9,025 nt of DNA, from positions 37,186-46,210 of the forward strand of contig PBZV01000017.1 of assembly GCA_002730325.1 (NCBI GenBank), in the 5' to 3' direction. How positions within the stretch are numbered: position 1 is the first letter of the stretch; each line of letters opens with the position of its first letter. The translations under genes were made by a program, and so were the position numbers. Of this stretch, positions 1-6,890 are shown piece by piece. The notes under the pieces are model-generated. The model saw nothing but the letters and a program-made list of their open reading frames with translations, made no database searches and was not told where the DNA came from. This stretch comes from Nitrososphaerota archaeon (GTDB taxonomy: Archaea; Thermoproteota; Nitrososphaeria; Nitrososphaerales; Nitrosopumilaceae).

Positions 1-50
1 CAAACCATGTTTAATATCTTTGGTCAATTTTTGAGCATATTATAGCAAGG

Positions 51-58
51 GTATAATT
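51..58 (+). promoter_or_regulatory. TATA box of the rqcH-like gene
   Basis: The sequence GTATAATT is centred about 26 bases upstream of the ATG at 81. This is the spacing expected between an archaeal TATA box and its transcription start, so the transcript would begin at or next to the ATG and be leaderless. There is no Shine-Dalgarno-like sequence between the box and the start. The box is seen; its use is inferred. Confidence 0.55.
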
Positions 59-80
59 TTAGACAAAAAATGTAATAATT

Positions 81-2027
81 ATGGGACTAGCAGGAATAGA
101 ATTACGATATTTAGTAGATAAAATTTCTGAACAAGTTCAAGGGTACTATATCAGCAATATTTATGGAATTACAAAAGATAGTATTCTCTTCAAACTTCAT
201 CATACTGAAAAAAGCGATCTCTTTATGATGATTTCAACATCTGGGGTATGGTTAACTGCAGTAAAAATAGATCAAATTGAACCAAATAGGCTACTCAAAA
301 GATTACGAAGTGATCTTCTCAGACTGAAATTAAAAAAAATAGAACAGATTGGGGCAGAAAGAATAGCATACTTTACTTTTGAGGGATTTGGAAAGGAGTT
401 CATTTTAGTAGGAGAATTTTTCGGTGATGGAAATATCTTACTATGTAACAAAGAAATGAAAATTCTAGCACTACAGCATTCAATTGAAGTCAGACATAGA
501 AAACTTGGTGTGGGACTGGAATATGTTCAACCTCCAAATAATGGATTAGATATTTTTAATATATCAGAATCAGATTTTGATGAAATTAAAACAACTGATT
601 TGGTTTCCGCAAAATGGTTTGGGCGTTCTTTAGGATTACCAAAAAAATATGTTGAAGGTGTTTTTGATATTGCAAATGTTGATCCCAAAAAAATCGGCAA
701 TTTATTGACTAATGATGAAATTAAAAAAATTTTTGAAACTACAAAAAAGATTGTAAATGATGTGGTATTAGGAAACCATGAAGCAATAATTATTAAAAAT
801 GAAAAATCAGAAATTCTTCCACTCAGATTAGGAAAAATTGAAGGGGATGTAATTAGTGCCAATAGTTTCATTGAAGGATTAGATACTGTTTTTACAGAAA
901 ATATAGTAGCAAAGGGTAAATCAATTCAATCTAGTGGATCAGATAAAAAAATTAAGGAACTACAAACTCAAATTTCAGAACAACAAAAAGCAATTGAGAC
1001 AGTTAAAGAAAGATCAAAAAATGTTACAAATGTTGCAAATTCCCTTTTTGAGATGGTTTCTAAAGGAATTATATCAATTGAGGACAAATCTGCACAAGAA
1101 ATTTTAGCCACACATAATGCAAAATTAACTAATGAAAAAGGAATTTCATTGATGGTTGTTCAAGATGAAAAAATAAAAATAAATACAAAATCATCTCTTC
1201 AATCAATTGCATCAGTCTTATTTAATGAAGCAAAAAAACAATCAGGAGCAATAAAATCTATTGAGGATATTAAGTCTAAAACTGAAAAAAAATTAGAAAA
1301 AATACAAAACAAAACTGAATTAGAACAAGATATCATGTTAGTTACAGAAATTAGGAAAAAAAGTTGGTATGAACGATATAGATGGTTCTATACTTCTGAT
1401 GGATATCTAGTAGTTGGTGGAAGAGATGCTGCATCAAATTCTGCAGTAGTTAGAAAACATTTAGGGAAAAATGATAAAATATTCCATGGTGATATTTTTG
1501 GTTCCCCATTTTTTATTATCAAAAATGCAGAAAATGCTCCAGATACAAGTATGAATGAAGTAGCACATGCTACAGTTTGTTTTAGTCGTGCATGGAGAGA
1601 AGGATTGTATGGTGTGAGTGCATATTGGGTAAATCCAGAACAAGTAAAAAAATCTGCTCCAAGTGGAGAATTTCTTCCAAAAGGATCATTTACAATTGAA
1701 GGACAACGAAATTTTATCAATTCAGGAAATCTCAAATTGACTGTAGGGATTATTCCACAAGAAGATGGTCACGTATTAACATGTGGACCACCTGAAACGA
1801 TAAAGAAAAATTCCATCTGTTATGCAAATATTGAACCGCATGGAGGAGAAATGGCAGAAACTGCTAAAAAAATCAGAATGGAGTTTTTAAAAATTCACGA
1901 AGAAATTACGAAAAAGATCAATATTGATGATTTTGTTCGTGTGATGCCTGCTGGAAAAAGCCAGATCAAGGAAGTTGGTATAGGTAATGCACAAATGAAT
2001 AGTGTTATTGACGATGAATTGGATTAG
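81..2027 (+). CDS. rqcH: RqcH/Rqc2 (NFACT) family ribosome quality-control protein
   Basis: This 648-residue protein has the NFACT architecture: an NFACT-N domain (about 1-175), a helix-hairpin-helix-like middle part (about 178-225), coiled-coil segments (about 287-320 and 380-425) and an NFACT-R (DUF814) domain (about 424-545). NFACT-R shows its usual motifs: W429 in a WYERYRWF block, GGRDA at 446-450, and SRAW...YWVNPEQVKKSAPSGEFLPKGSF from 502. Family members bind the large ribosomal subunit after a stalled ribosome splits, hold the peptidyl-tRNA and, in bacteria and probably archaea, direct addition of C-terminal alanine tails. The Asp-Arg pair needed for tailing in B. subtilis RqcH and human NEMF appears here as Glu93-Arg94. 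Length is normal for archaea, and no eukaryotic NFACT-C domain is present. The ATG follows a well-placed TATA box. The 3' end overlaps the convergent aconitase-X small-subunit gene by 23 bases. Family assignment is firm; the tailing activity is inferred. Confidence 0.93.
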   Translation: MGLAGIELRYLVDKISEQVQGYYISNIYGITKDSILFKLHHTEKSDLFMMISTSGVWLTAVKIDQIEPNRLLKRLRSDLLRLKLKKIEQIGAERIAYFTFEGFGKEFILVGEFFGDGNILLCNKEMKILALQHSIEVRHRKLGVGLEYVQPPNNGLDIFNISESDFDEIKTTDLVSAKWFGRSLGLPKKYVEGVFDIANVDPKKIGNLLTNDEIKKIFETTKKIVNDVVLGNHEAIIIKNEKSEILPLRLGKIEGDVISANSFIEGLDTVFTENIVAKGKSIQSSGSDKKIKELQTQISEQQKAIETVKERSKNVTNVANSLFEMVSKGIISIEDKSAQEILATHNAKLTNEKGISLMVVQDEKIKINTKSSLQSIASVLFNEAKKQSGAIKSIEDIKSKTEKKLEKIQNKTELEQDIMLVTEIRKKSWYERYRWFYTSDGYLVVGGRDAASNSAVVRKHLGKNDKIFHGDIFGSPFFIIKNAENAPDTSMNEVAHATVCFSRAWREGLYGVSAYWVNPEQVKKSAPSGEFLPKGSFTIEGQRNFINSGNLKLTVGIIPQEDGHVLTCGPPETIKKNSICYANIEPHGGEMAETAKKIRMEFLKIHEEITKKINIDDFVRVMPAGKSQIKEVGIGNAQMNSVIDDELD

Positions 2028-2394
2028 AATTATCTGTATCAAATGAAATTTTTATTCCATCCTCAATAGATGAAAATTCTTCATCAGTAATTGTAATTAA
2101 TGGAATATTGGCTAATGCACATCCAGTAGCTACTGTAAGATCTGCCTTTTTACAAATCATTGCAAGAGGGGCTACATCATTTGATTTTATTGAATAAATT
2201 GTATACGCACCAACACTACTCCCAATACCTGAAGGAAAAACTAAGATGGTTCCCTTGAGAGGTTTTCCAAATAAAGAATGATTTTTGTCACTAATTATTC
2301 CAGTTTTTTTATCAACTGTACCTAAAAAATTGATAGAGTCTTTTGATTTTAAAACAGTACCATTAACTTTTCCTGCAACTAGAACCTTGTTCAT
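2005..2394 (-). CDS. Aconitase-X small subunit (swivel domain), probable mevalonate 5-phosphate dehydratase
   Basis: This 129-residue protein matches the DUF126/AcnX swivel domain. It has an N-terminal AGKVNGTVLKS stretch, TVDKKTGIISDKNHSLFGKPLKG at about 26-48, and the PSGIGSSVGA loop at 54-63 that carries the family's active-site serine. In archaea it pairs with a separate large subunit to form phosphomevalonate dehydratase, which converts mevalonate 5-phosphate to trans-anhydromevalonate 5-phosphate in the modified mevalonate pathway described in Aeropyrum. Its ATG overlaps the stop codon of the large-subunit gene in an ATGA arrangement, which suggests translational coupling; only a weak purine-rich stretch lies upstream. 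The substrate is inferred from taxonomy and from the split-gene organisation. Other AcnX enzymes act on cis-3-hydroxyproline, but those are mostly bacterial. Confidence 0.88.
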   Translation of the reverse strand: MNKVLVAGKVNGTVLKSKDSINFLGTVDKKTGIISDKNHSLFGKPLKGTILVFPSGIGSSVGAYTIYSIKSNDVAPLAMICKKADLTVATGCALANIPLITITDEEFSSIEDGIKISFDTDNSNPIHRQ

Positions 2395-3545
2395 TTTGTC
2401 TCATCTTCAATTATTTGTGATAATGGTTTTAGATTAACACCAACACCATTAGAATTTTTTAGATAAAATGCACCCTTTATGCTATTTGTTGTAACTACAT
2501 CAACATTGTCTTTGTTAATTAATGGAGTAAGACATGTACAACAATCAGAAAGAATTTCACATCCAGCTCTCTCTAATTCATTTGTATATCCTAGTTTTTG
2601 CATTTGTGTTTTAACAGTTCTAGGAGTAAAGACCATGCATCTTTTTTTAAATGAACGACCCCTTAATTTTTGGGTCAATTCAGTGATTTCTTCTAATCCT
2701 AATTGAGGACTACCAAGCGTAATAATATCACCATTTTCTGCAGTGTTAAGTTCATCATGGACATTTTGTAATTCTTTTTCATCAAAATCTATTTTTTCAC
2801 AATCAGAATTACCATCTCCAAAAATAAATTTAGCACAAGTACCTGATGTGCCCATGCCTCCACACATTGCTTTTTGTTGTCGATTATCCATGTTTGATAA
2901 ACCTGAAATATTTACAGATGTGTCTCCTACTTTTCCTGCAAAGAATCCAAGCATTCCATATGATAGTTCATTTGGATTTTTTATTTTCATGTTAATTGTA
3001 ATATTTGGTGTATCTTCCTTTCGTAGTGAAGAATTTGGACTTTTTCCAGTTAATGCACTGGCTAGCGCACTAAATGCACTTTCCTTATTTGTTTTTAGAT
3101 TATCATAAGAATTTGCATGAATTGCAGCGTTACTTTCAGCAAATGCAACTTGGGTGTCTTCTTTTGGAATATCAAAAATTTCGTATGGAATACATGAAAA
3201 TGATGGAGTAACACCCATTGTTTCATAAGAATTTTTTATTGATAGCTGTTTTGAGATAAAATTCTCATCTAATCCATAATTTGAAACATTATCAATATCA
3301 AATCCCATTGGATTAAGTGTAGTTTTTACTTTAACTCGTGCATCTTTACTAACATTAGAAAGAAATTCCTCTCCTGCATCACCAATTGTATTGTAATTTA
3401 CACCTGAAAGATGAGTCCATTCAATTGGAATTAGTTTTTCAGCGTCTGTTGCCTCACCTGTTGCAACAAGTATACGATATGCCATTTGCATAGTTTCTCC
3501 TTGTTCGCCTTTTAGTGCGGATTCTTCTTGTTTTGTTAATTCCAA
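2391..3545 (-). CDS. Aconitase-X large (catalytic) subunit, probable mevalonate 5-phosphate dehydratase
   Basis: This 384-residue protein is the catalytic subunit (DUF521/AcnX) of an iron-sulfur dehydratase. Recognisable blocks are LTKQEESALKGEQGE near the N-terminus, THLSGVNY (44-51), TLNPMGFD (76-83), SCIPYE (117-122), FAESNAAIHANS (135-146), MCGGMGTSGTC (227-237), SDCCTC (333-338) and TNSIKGAFYLKN (353-364). The cysteines in the last third are candidates for cluster ligands. With the downstream small subunit it should form the cytoplasmic dehydratase of the archaeal modified mevalonate pathway, feeding isoprenoid lipid synthesis. The start is TTG: no in-frame ATG lies between it and an upstream stop, and the conserved LT..E...L.GE.G motif begins right after it. 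A TATA-like element is centred about 26 bases upstream. The family is certain; the substrate is a strong inference. Confidence 0.92.
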   Translation of the reverse strand: MELTKQEESALKGEQGETMQMAYRILVATGEATDAEKLIPIEWTHLSGVNYNTIGDAGEEFLSNVSKDARVKVKTTLNPMGFDIDNVSNYGLDENFISKQLSIKNSYETMGVTPSFSCIPYEIFDIPKEDTQVAFAESNAAIHANSYDNLKTNKESAFSALASALTGKSPNSSLRKEDTPNITINMKIKNPNELSYGMLGFFAGKVGDTSVNISGLSNMDNRQQKAMCGGMGTSGTCAKFIFGDGNSDCEKIDFDEKELQNVHDELNTAENGDIITLGSPQLGLEEITELTQKLRGRSFKKRCMVFTPRTVKTQMQKLGYTNELERAGCEILSDCCTCLTPLINKDNVDVVTTNSIKGAFYLKNSNGVGVNLKPLSQIIEDETK

Positions 3546-3566
3546 TAAGAAATTTCTGTTATTACA

Positions 3567-3576
3567 GTTATAATAC
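3567..3576. promoter_or_regulatory. Shared palindromic TATA-like element between the aconitase-X operon and nth
   Basis: The 55-base gap between the two divergent start codons holds one clear TATA-like site, GTTATAATAC, with the palindromic core TTATAA at 3568-3573. The core centre is about 26 bases from the TTG of the aconitase-X large subunit on the minus strand and about 30 bases from the ATG of nth on the plus strand. Both distances suit archaeal promoters with very short leaders. I see no second convincing box for either gene. Bidirectional use is inferred. Confidence 0.5.
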
Positions 3577-3600
3577 TTGTATGTAGTTTTTTAGATTAAA

Positions 3601-4251
3601 ATGGAAAAGATTCTTCGTGGTATGACCAATACAATGAATGCCGTTAAACCTCCCAGAATAACCGCACTCAGAGATCTCCATGATGCACAAACAGGTCCAT
3701 TTAGTATTCTAATTGGAACAATTCTTTCTGCAAGAACTAAAGATGAGGCTACAACAAAGGCAGTCAAAGTATTATTTGCAAAATATAAAAATCCAAAACA
3801 ACTTGCAAATGCCAAAGTAAAAGATGTAGAGAAAATAATAAAATCTATTGGATTTTTTCGTGTAAAATCAAAAAGAATCATTGAAGTTGCAAAAATAATT
3901 AATTCAAAATATAAAGATAAAGTTCCTGATGATTTAGATACACTAGTGGAATTACCAGGGGTTGGTCGTAAAACTGCAAATTGTGTACTAGTATATGCTT
4001 TTGAAAAACCAGCAATACCAGTTGATATTCACGTTCACAGGATTTCAAATAGATTAGGATTAGTAGAAACAAAAAATCCTGAAGAGACAGAACAAGAGTT
4101 AATGAATAAGATTAAAAAAAAATACTGGATTGAGATCAATGATACATTTGTAATGTATGGGCAGAATATTTGTAAACCAATTTCTCCAATGTGTAATGTG
4201 TGTAAGATTAAAAAGAATTGTAAATATTATAAAACTAAGTTCGTTTCTTAG
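3601..4251 (+). CDS. nth: Endonuclease III (DNA glycosylase/AP lyase)
   Basis: This 216-residue protein matches endonuclease III over its full length. It removes oxidised pyrimidines from DNA and cuts the resulting abasic site in base excision repair. The helix-hairpin-helix LPGVGRKTAN lies at 118-127 and includes Lys124, which corresponds to the catalytic lysine (Lys120 in E. coli). Asp142 in VDIHVHRISNRLGL corresponds to the catalytic aspartate (Asp138). The C-terminal [4Fe-4S] site is complete: Cys191, Cys198, Cys201 and Cys207 in the standard C-x6-C-x2-C-x5-C spacing. The N-terminal ILSARTKD segment replaces the bacterial LSAQATD. The ATG at 3601 has no leader of note. The 3' end overlaps the convergent membrane-protein gene by 17 bases. 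All catalytic and cluster residues are intact, so it should be active. Confidence 0.96.
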   Translation: MEKILRGMTNTMNAVKPPRITALRDLHDAQTGPFSILIGTILSARTKDEATTKAVKVLFAKYKNPKQLANAKVKDVEKIIKSIGFFRVKSKRIIEVAKIINSKYKDKVPDDLDTLVELPGVGRKTANCVLVYAFEKPAIPVDIHVHRISNRLGLVETKNPEETEQELMNKIKKKYWIEINDTFVMYGQNICKPISPMCNVCKIKKNCKYYKTKFVS

Positions 4252-4906
4252 TCAGAAACAAAATTGCAACTATAACTCCCATTCCAGCTGCAACATAAAA
4301 TGGAAAAAATGCATACACATTTTTTGAGGGATCACCTGATAGAAAATCTAGAATTAGAATTCCAGAATTTACTGCAGGAGGATCAGTTGTACCCTCTTTT
4401 CCATGAACAGAGTATGAATCAATTGCAAATTGTCCAATATCCAAATTAGTCACAACGATTCTTGCACCATTATTGACTGTTAATCCTGCTTTGTCAGTAT
4501 AAGATATGATTGATTTTGTCTCAGGATACCAACCTCTATCCAAATCTTTGTGAATTACAACGTATCCCTCTTTTTCAGTTGTAACTGCAACCCAGAATTT
4601 GTTGTCAGGTTGAGGTCCCATTCCAACTTCAATAAATCGATCATCATCTTGTTGATCATATAATCTCAAGACAGCATTTCCATCAGGATTCGCATATAAT
4701 AGATTGTTATCAATTGTTATTTGCCAGCTAATAGCATGGACATCTACAAGTTTAACAATTGGTGCATCTCGTAATACTGAGTTGAATTGTTCTGCAGAAA
4801 TTTCAATTTGATCAATTATCAATGAAGGGTTTTTTACTTCTTCTTGAGCAAATGCTGGAGTAATTAAAAATCCCATAAACAAAACTAGTGTAAGAATATA
4901 CTTCAT
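4235..4906 (-). CDS. Secreted, C-terminally membrane-anchored protein of unknown function
   Basis: I do not recognise this 223-residue protein. Residues 1-20 form a signal peptide: a lysine at position 2, a hydrophobic core and a likely cleavage after AFA, leaving Gln21 first. The middle (about 25-190) is rich in alternating hydrophobic and polar residues with aspartate and glycine, and looks like a beta-sandwich-type extracellular domain. It has no cysteine and no catalytic motif that I know. Residues about 197-218 are a hydrophobic segment ending in KKRT, which fits a single membrane anchor with a cytoplasmic tail. This is the usual plan of a surface protein anchored at its C-terminus. It lies 30 bases downstream of sat on the same strand, so it could be read through from cysH-sat, although a weak AT-rich promoter-like stretch precedes it. 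Signal and anchor are well supported; the function is unknown. Confidence 0.8.
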   Translation of the reverse strand: MKYILTLVLFMGFLITPAFAQEEVKNPSLIIDQIEISAEQFNSVLRDAPIVKLVDVHAISWQITIDNNLLYANPDGNAVLRLYDQQDDDRFIEVGMGPQPDNKFWVAVTTEKEGYVVIHKDLDRGWYPETKSIISYTDKAGLTVNNGARIVVTNLDIGQFAIDSYSVHGKEGTTDPPAVNSGILILDFLSGDPSKNVYAFFPFYVAAGMGVIVAILFLTKKRT

Positions 4907-4924
4907 AAATTAAAACTAGATTGA

Positions 4925-4936
4925 TTAAATAAAAAT
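4925..4936 (-). terminator. T-rich stretch after sat (possible terminator and weak promoter)
   Basis: Directly after the sat stop codon the minus strand reads ATTTTTATTTAA. A T-rich tract right after a gene is the typical archaeal intrinsic terminator. The same stretch is centred about 24 bases upstream of the ATG of the membrane-protein gene, so it could instead act as a weak TATA element for that gene. The sequence alone does not decide between the two. Confidence 0.3.
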
Positions 4937-6079
4937 CTAATCAACAAATGGTTTTGGATGATCTAAAATTACTTTTGCTACTTCTGATCTTAAAATAAAT
5001 TCAGAAGGGGCTTGACCATTTTGAATCATTTCTCTTAGTGCTGTTCCACTAATTTGCTCTTTAACATCATTGTCATGTGGACATGCCTTTGGAGTTGTGT
5101 ATGTAAGACATTTCTTACAGTAAAAGAATGGTGGGAAAAAGACTGGAGAAATTTCTAATTCTGGATAATCATCAAAGATTTTTTGTGCGGCCATTGGATC
5201 ATAGAATTTTCCAACACCGGCATGATCACGTCCAATGATGATATGTGTACATCCATAATTTTGTCTCATAATTGCATGGTGAATTGCCTCTTTTGGACCT
5301 GCATATTTCATTTGTGTGTGTAATGTTCCAAGTTTACATCTATTTTCTGGATAGTATGATTTTATCATAGTTTCATAGCATTTTACAATCACTTCATCTA
5401 CAAAATCACCAGACTTTTTCTTACCAATTACTGGGTTTACAAATACACCATCGCGTGTAGTTATTGATGTTTTTTGTAGCATTTCATGTGCTACATGTGG
5501 TGGATTTCTAGTTTGAAATGCACAGATTGTTTTCCATCCAGCTTTTTCAAATGCTTCTCTAGTTTGAATTGGAGTCAATCTATTTTTTCGAATTTCAGTA
5601 TCTCCAGGTCTTTGAATATAATCAATTTTTCCTCCAACCAAATAATCTTTCATTGACATTGTATATGCAACACCTGGATGTGATGAGTCATTAGTACCAT
5701 AGACTCCTTGGGCTGTTTTTTCTTTATCAAAAGTAAATGTTTCATTAACATGTAATACGGCAACACCAACCCCATCTGGATTTTGTAATAAAACATCTCC
5801 TGCTTCTTTCATTTTTGAAGTAGTTTCTTCATCAACATCTAGAACAATTGGAATAGTCCATGCCAAGTCGTTTGCTAATCTTCCACGAGATACAACACTT
5901 TCAAAGTCTCGTTGTCCCAAGAACCCTTCTAAAGGACTAAAAATTCCATCTGCAATATTTTCAACATCATTAGCAAGATCTTCACTAATTGAAATTGAGA
6001 ATAATCCTGTAGTATCAACTTTAGAAATTCTATTAATTAAAACGCCACCGTGTGGCTTGATTGAGTTATTCTCAGACAT
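4937..6079 (-). CDS. sat: ATP sulfurylase (sulfate adenylyltransferase)
   Basis: This 380-residue protein is a single-domain archaeal/bacterial ATP sulfurylase, which makes adenylylsulfate (APS) and pyrophosphate from sulfate and ATP. The nucleotide- and sulfate-binding motif [11 protein letters not shown] lies at 189-199, GRDHAGVG at 283-290, and the C-terminal ISGTALRE at 343-350. Cys321, Cys324, Cys333 and His335 resemble the structural zinc site of the Thermus enzyme. There is no APS kinase domain at the C-terminus, unlike fungal or animal fusions. The ATG lies one base after the cysH stop codon, so the two genes are almost certainly one transcript with cysH first. Together with cysH it gives the first step of assimilatory sulfate reduction. 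The family is certain; the assimilatory direction is inferred from the cysH partner and from the absence of aprAB or dsr genes here. Confidence 0.96.
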   Translation of the reverse strand: MSENNSIKPHGGVLINRISKVDTTGLFSISISEDLANDVENIADGIFSPLEGFLGQRDFESVVSRGRLANDLAWTIPIVLDVDEETTSKMKEAGDVLLQNPDGVGVAVLHVNETFTFDKEKTAQGVYGTNDSSHPGVAYTMSMKDYLVGGKIDYIQRPGDTEIRKNRLTPIQTREAFEKAGWKTICAFQTRNPPHVAHEMLQKTSITTRDGVFVNPVIGKKKSGDFVDEVIVKCYETMIKSYYPENRCKLGTLHTQMKYAGPKEAIHHAIMRQNYGCTHIIIGRDHAGVGKFYDPMAAQKIFDDYPELEISPVFFPPFFYCKKCLTYTTPKACPHDNDVKEQISGTALREMIQNGQAPSEFILRSEVAKVILDHPKPFVD

Positions 6080-6080
6080 A

Positions 6081-6806
6081 CTAATCCGTATTTTTATGCT
6101 CTATATGAAGGCCACACTCTTTGTGTTCACCTTGTTCCCACCACCATCTTCCTGCTCGAAGGTCTTCGCCAGGTTTAATTGCTCTAGTACAAGGTTCACA
6201 ACCAATACTAGGATAACCTTTGTCAAGAAGACTGTTGTATGGAAGATCATTCTTTTTGATGTATTCTTGAATTTGTTCCCATGTCCAGTCAACAATAGGA
6301 TTTATTTTGAGAATTCCACCATGTCCAGAATCTAATTGAAAAATTTCTACATCTTCACGAATTTTTGTCTGATCACGTCTTAATCCAGTAATCCAACCGT
6401 CCAAAGTACTCAACATTTTATTCATTGGGTGTACTTTACGGATTTCACAACATAATTTTCTATTTTCTATGCTATCATAAAATAGATTCATTCCTTTTTC
6501 AAAAACCATCTTTTCTACTTCTTCTGTATCTGGAAATAATACTTCAATTGAAATATTGTATTTCTTTCTTAAAACATCCATTATATCATAAGTTTCCTGA
6601 GGCAATCTTCCAGTATCTAATGTAAAAAATCTAAATTTTGGGTTTATTTTTAACATTATATCCATAACAACAGCATCCTCTGCACCAAAACTTGATGCCT
6701 TAGCAACTTTAGGATGAAGGTTATCAGACACCCATTGAAGTGCTTCATCAGTAGTTTTTATTTTTAAATTAAGTTCATCTACTTGTTCTTGCGTGAATCT
6801 AACCAC
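6081..6806 (-). CDS. cysH: Adenylylsulfate (APS) reductase, [4Fe-4S] type of the CysH family
   Basis: This 241-residue protein belongs to the PP-loop CysH family that reduces activated sulfate to sulfite using thioredoxin or a similar donor. It shows the PP-loop SSFGAED (38-44), [11 protein letters not shown] (63-73), GLRRDQT (141-147) and the catalytic ECGLH near the C-terminus with Cys231. It also has Cys119-Cys120 and Cys203-x2-Cys206, the CC...CxxC set that binds a [4Fe-4S] cluster in reductases using APS rather than PAPS. It should therefore take the Sat product directly, without an APS kinase. There is no C-terminal thioredoxin-like domain as in plant enzymes. The start is GTG at 6806; the ATG two bases upstream (6808-6806) is out of frame. 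A TATA box is centred about 24 bases upstream of the GTG. It is the first gene of the cysH-sat operon. The cofactor assignment follows from the cysteine pattern. Confidence 0.94.
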   Translation of the reverse strand: MVRFTQEQVDELNLKIKTTDEALQWVSDNLHPKVAKASSFGAEDAVVMDIMLKINPKFRFFTLDTGRLPQETYDIMDVLRKKYNISIEVLFPDTEEVEKMVFEKGMNLFYDSIENRKLCCEIRKVHPMNKMLSTLDGWITGLRRDQTKIREDVEIFQLDSGHGGILKINPIVDWTWEQIQEYIKKNDLPYNSLLDKGYPSIGCEPCTRAIKPGEDLRAGRWWWEQGEHKECGLHIEHKNTD

Positions 6807-6826
6807 ATTGTATTTTGAAGTATTTG

Positions 6827-6834
6827 TTTTATAT
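6827..6834 (-). promoter_or_regulatory. TATA box of the cysH-sat operon
   Basis: On the minus strand ATATAAAA is centred about 24 bases upstream of the cysH GTG, predicting a leaderless cysH-sat transcript. It lies in the 84-base divergent gap with the ThiI-like gene and does not overlap that gene's own box at 6861-6866. Confidence 0.6.
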
Positions 6835-6860
6835 TGATTACCCGAAGTTTTAACCTAAAT

Positions 6861-6866
6861 TATAAA
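6861..6866 (+). promoter_or_regulatory. TATA box of the ThiI-like gene
   Basis: TATAAA is centred about 27 bases upstream of the ATG at 6891. This fixes the start of the following gene, because an earlier in-frame TTG at 6834 lies upstream of the box and would sit outside a transcript begun here. Confidence 0.6.
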
Positions 6867-6890
6867 CAAGTAGAATTCAAAACAGAAAAT

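Noticed and set aside
1..8. A minus-strand ATG at 8-6 that could start a divergent gene leaving the window
   Set aside because: Only eight bases are visible. A possible ATTATA element at 39-44 is about 33 bases away, a little too far, so nothing can be claimed.
1388..1735. Open minus-strand frame of 115 codons, and a smaller one at 527-871
   Set aside because: Both are antisense to conserved RqcH domains; the translations look random and have no family features.
1951..1964. Small inverted repeat CTGG-6-CCAG near the end of the RqcH gene
   Set aside because: A 4-base stem inside a coding region is expected by chance. It is too weak for a terminator or regulatory hairpin.
2743..3108. Open plus-strand frame of 121 codons
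   Set aside because: It lies wholly opposite the well-conserved aconitase-X large-subunit gene, has no promoter-like site and encodes nothing recognisable. It is a shadow.
3591..3881. Open minus-strand frame with a hydrophobic translation
   Set aside because: It is antisense to the N-terminal half of endonuclease III, whose conserved residues explain the sequence. The hydrophobic look comes from AT-rich codons read backwards.
6057..6335. Open plus-strand frame across the cysH-sat junction
   Set aside because: It is antisense to conserved iron-sulfur cysteine motifs of CysH and the start of Sat; it has no homology that I can see.
6834..6890. In-frame TTG start giving a 19-residue longer ThiI-like protein
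   Set aside because: The TTG coincides with the end of the cysH TATA box and lies upstream of the TATAAA at 6861. The added residues have no counterpart at the ThiI N-terminus, and ATG 6891 is at the right distance from the box.
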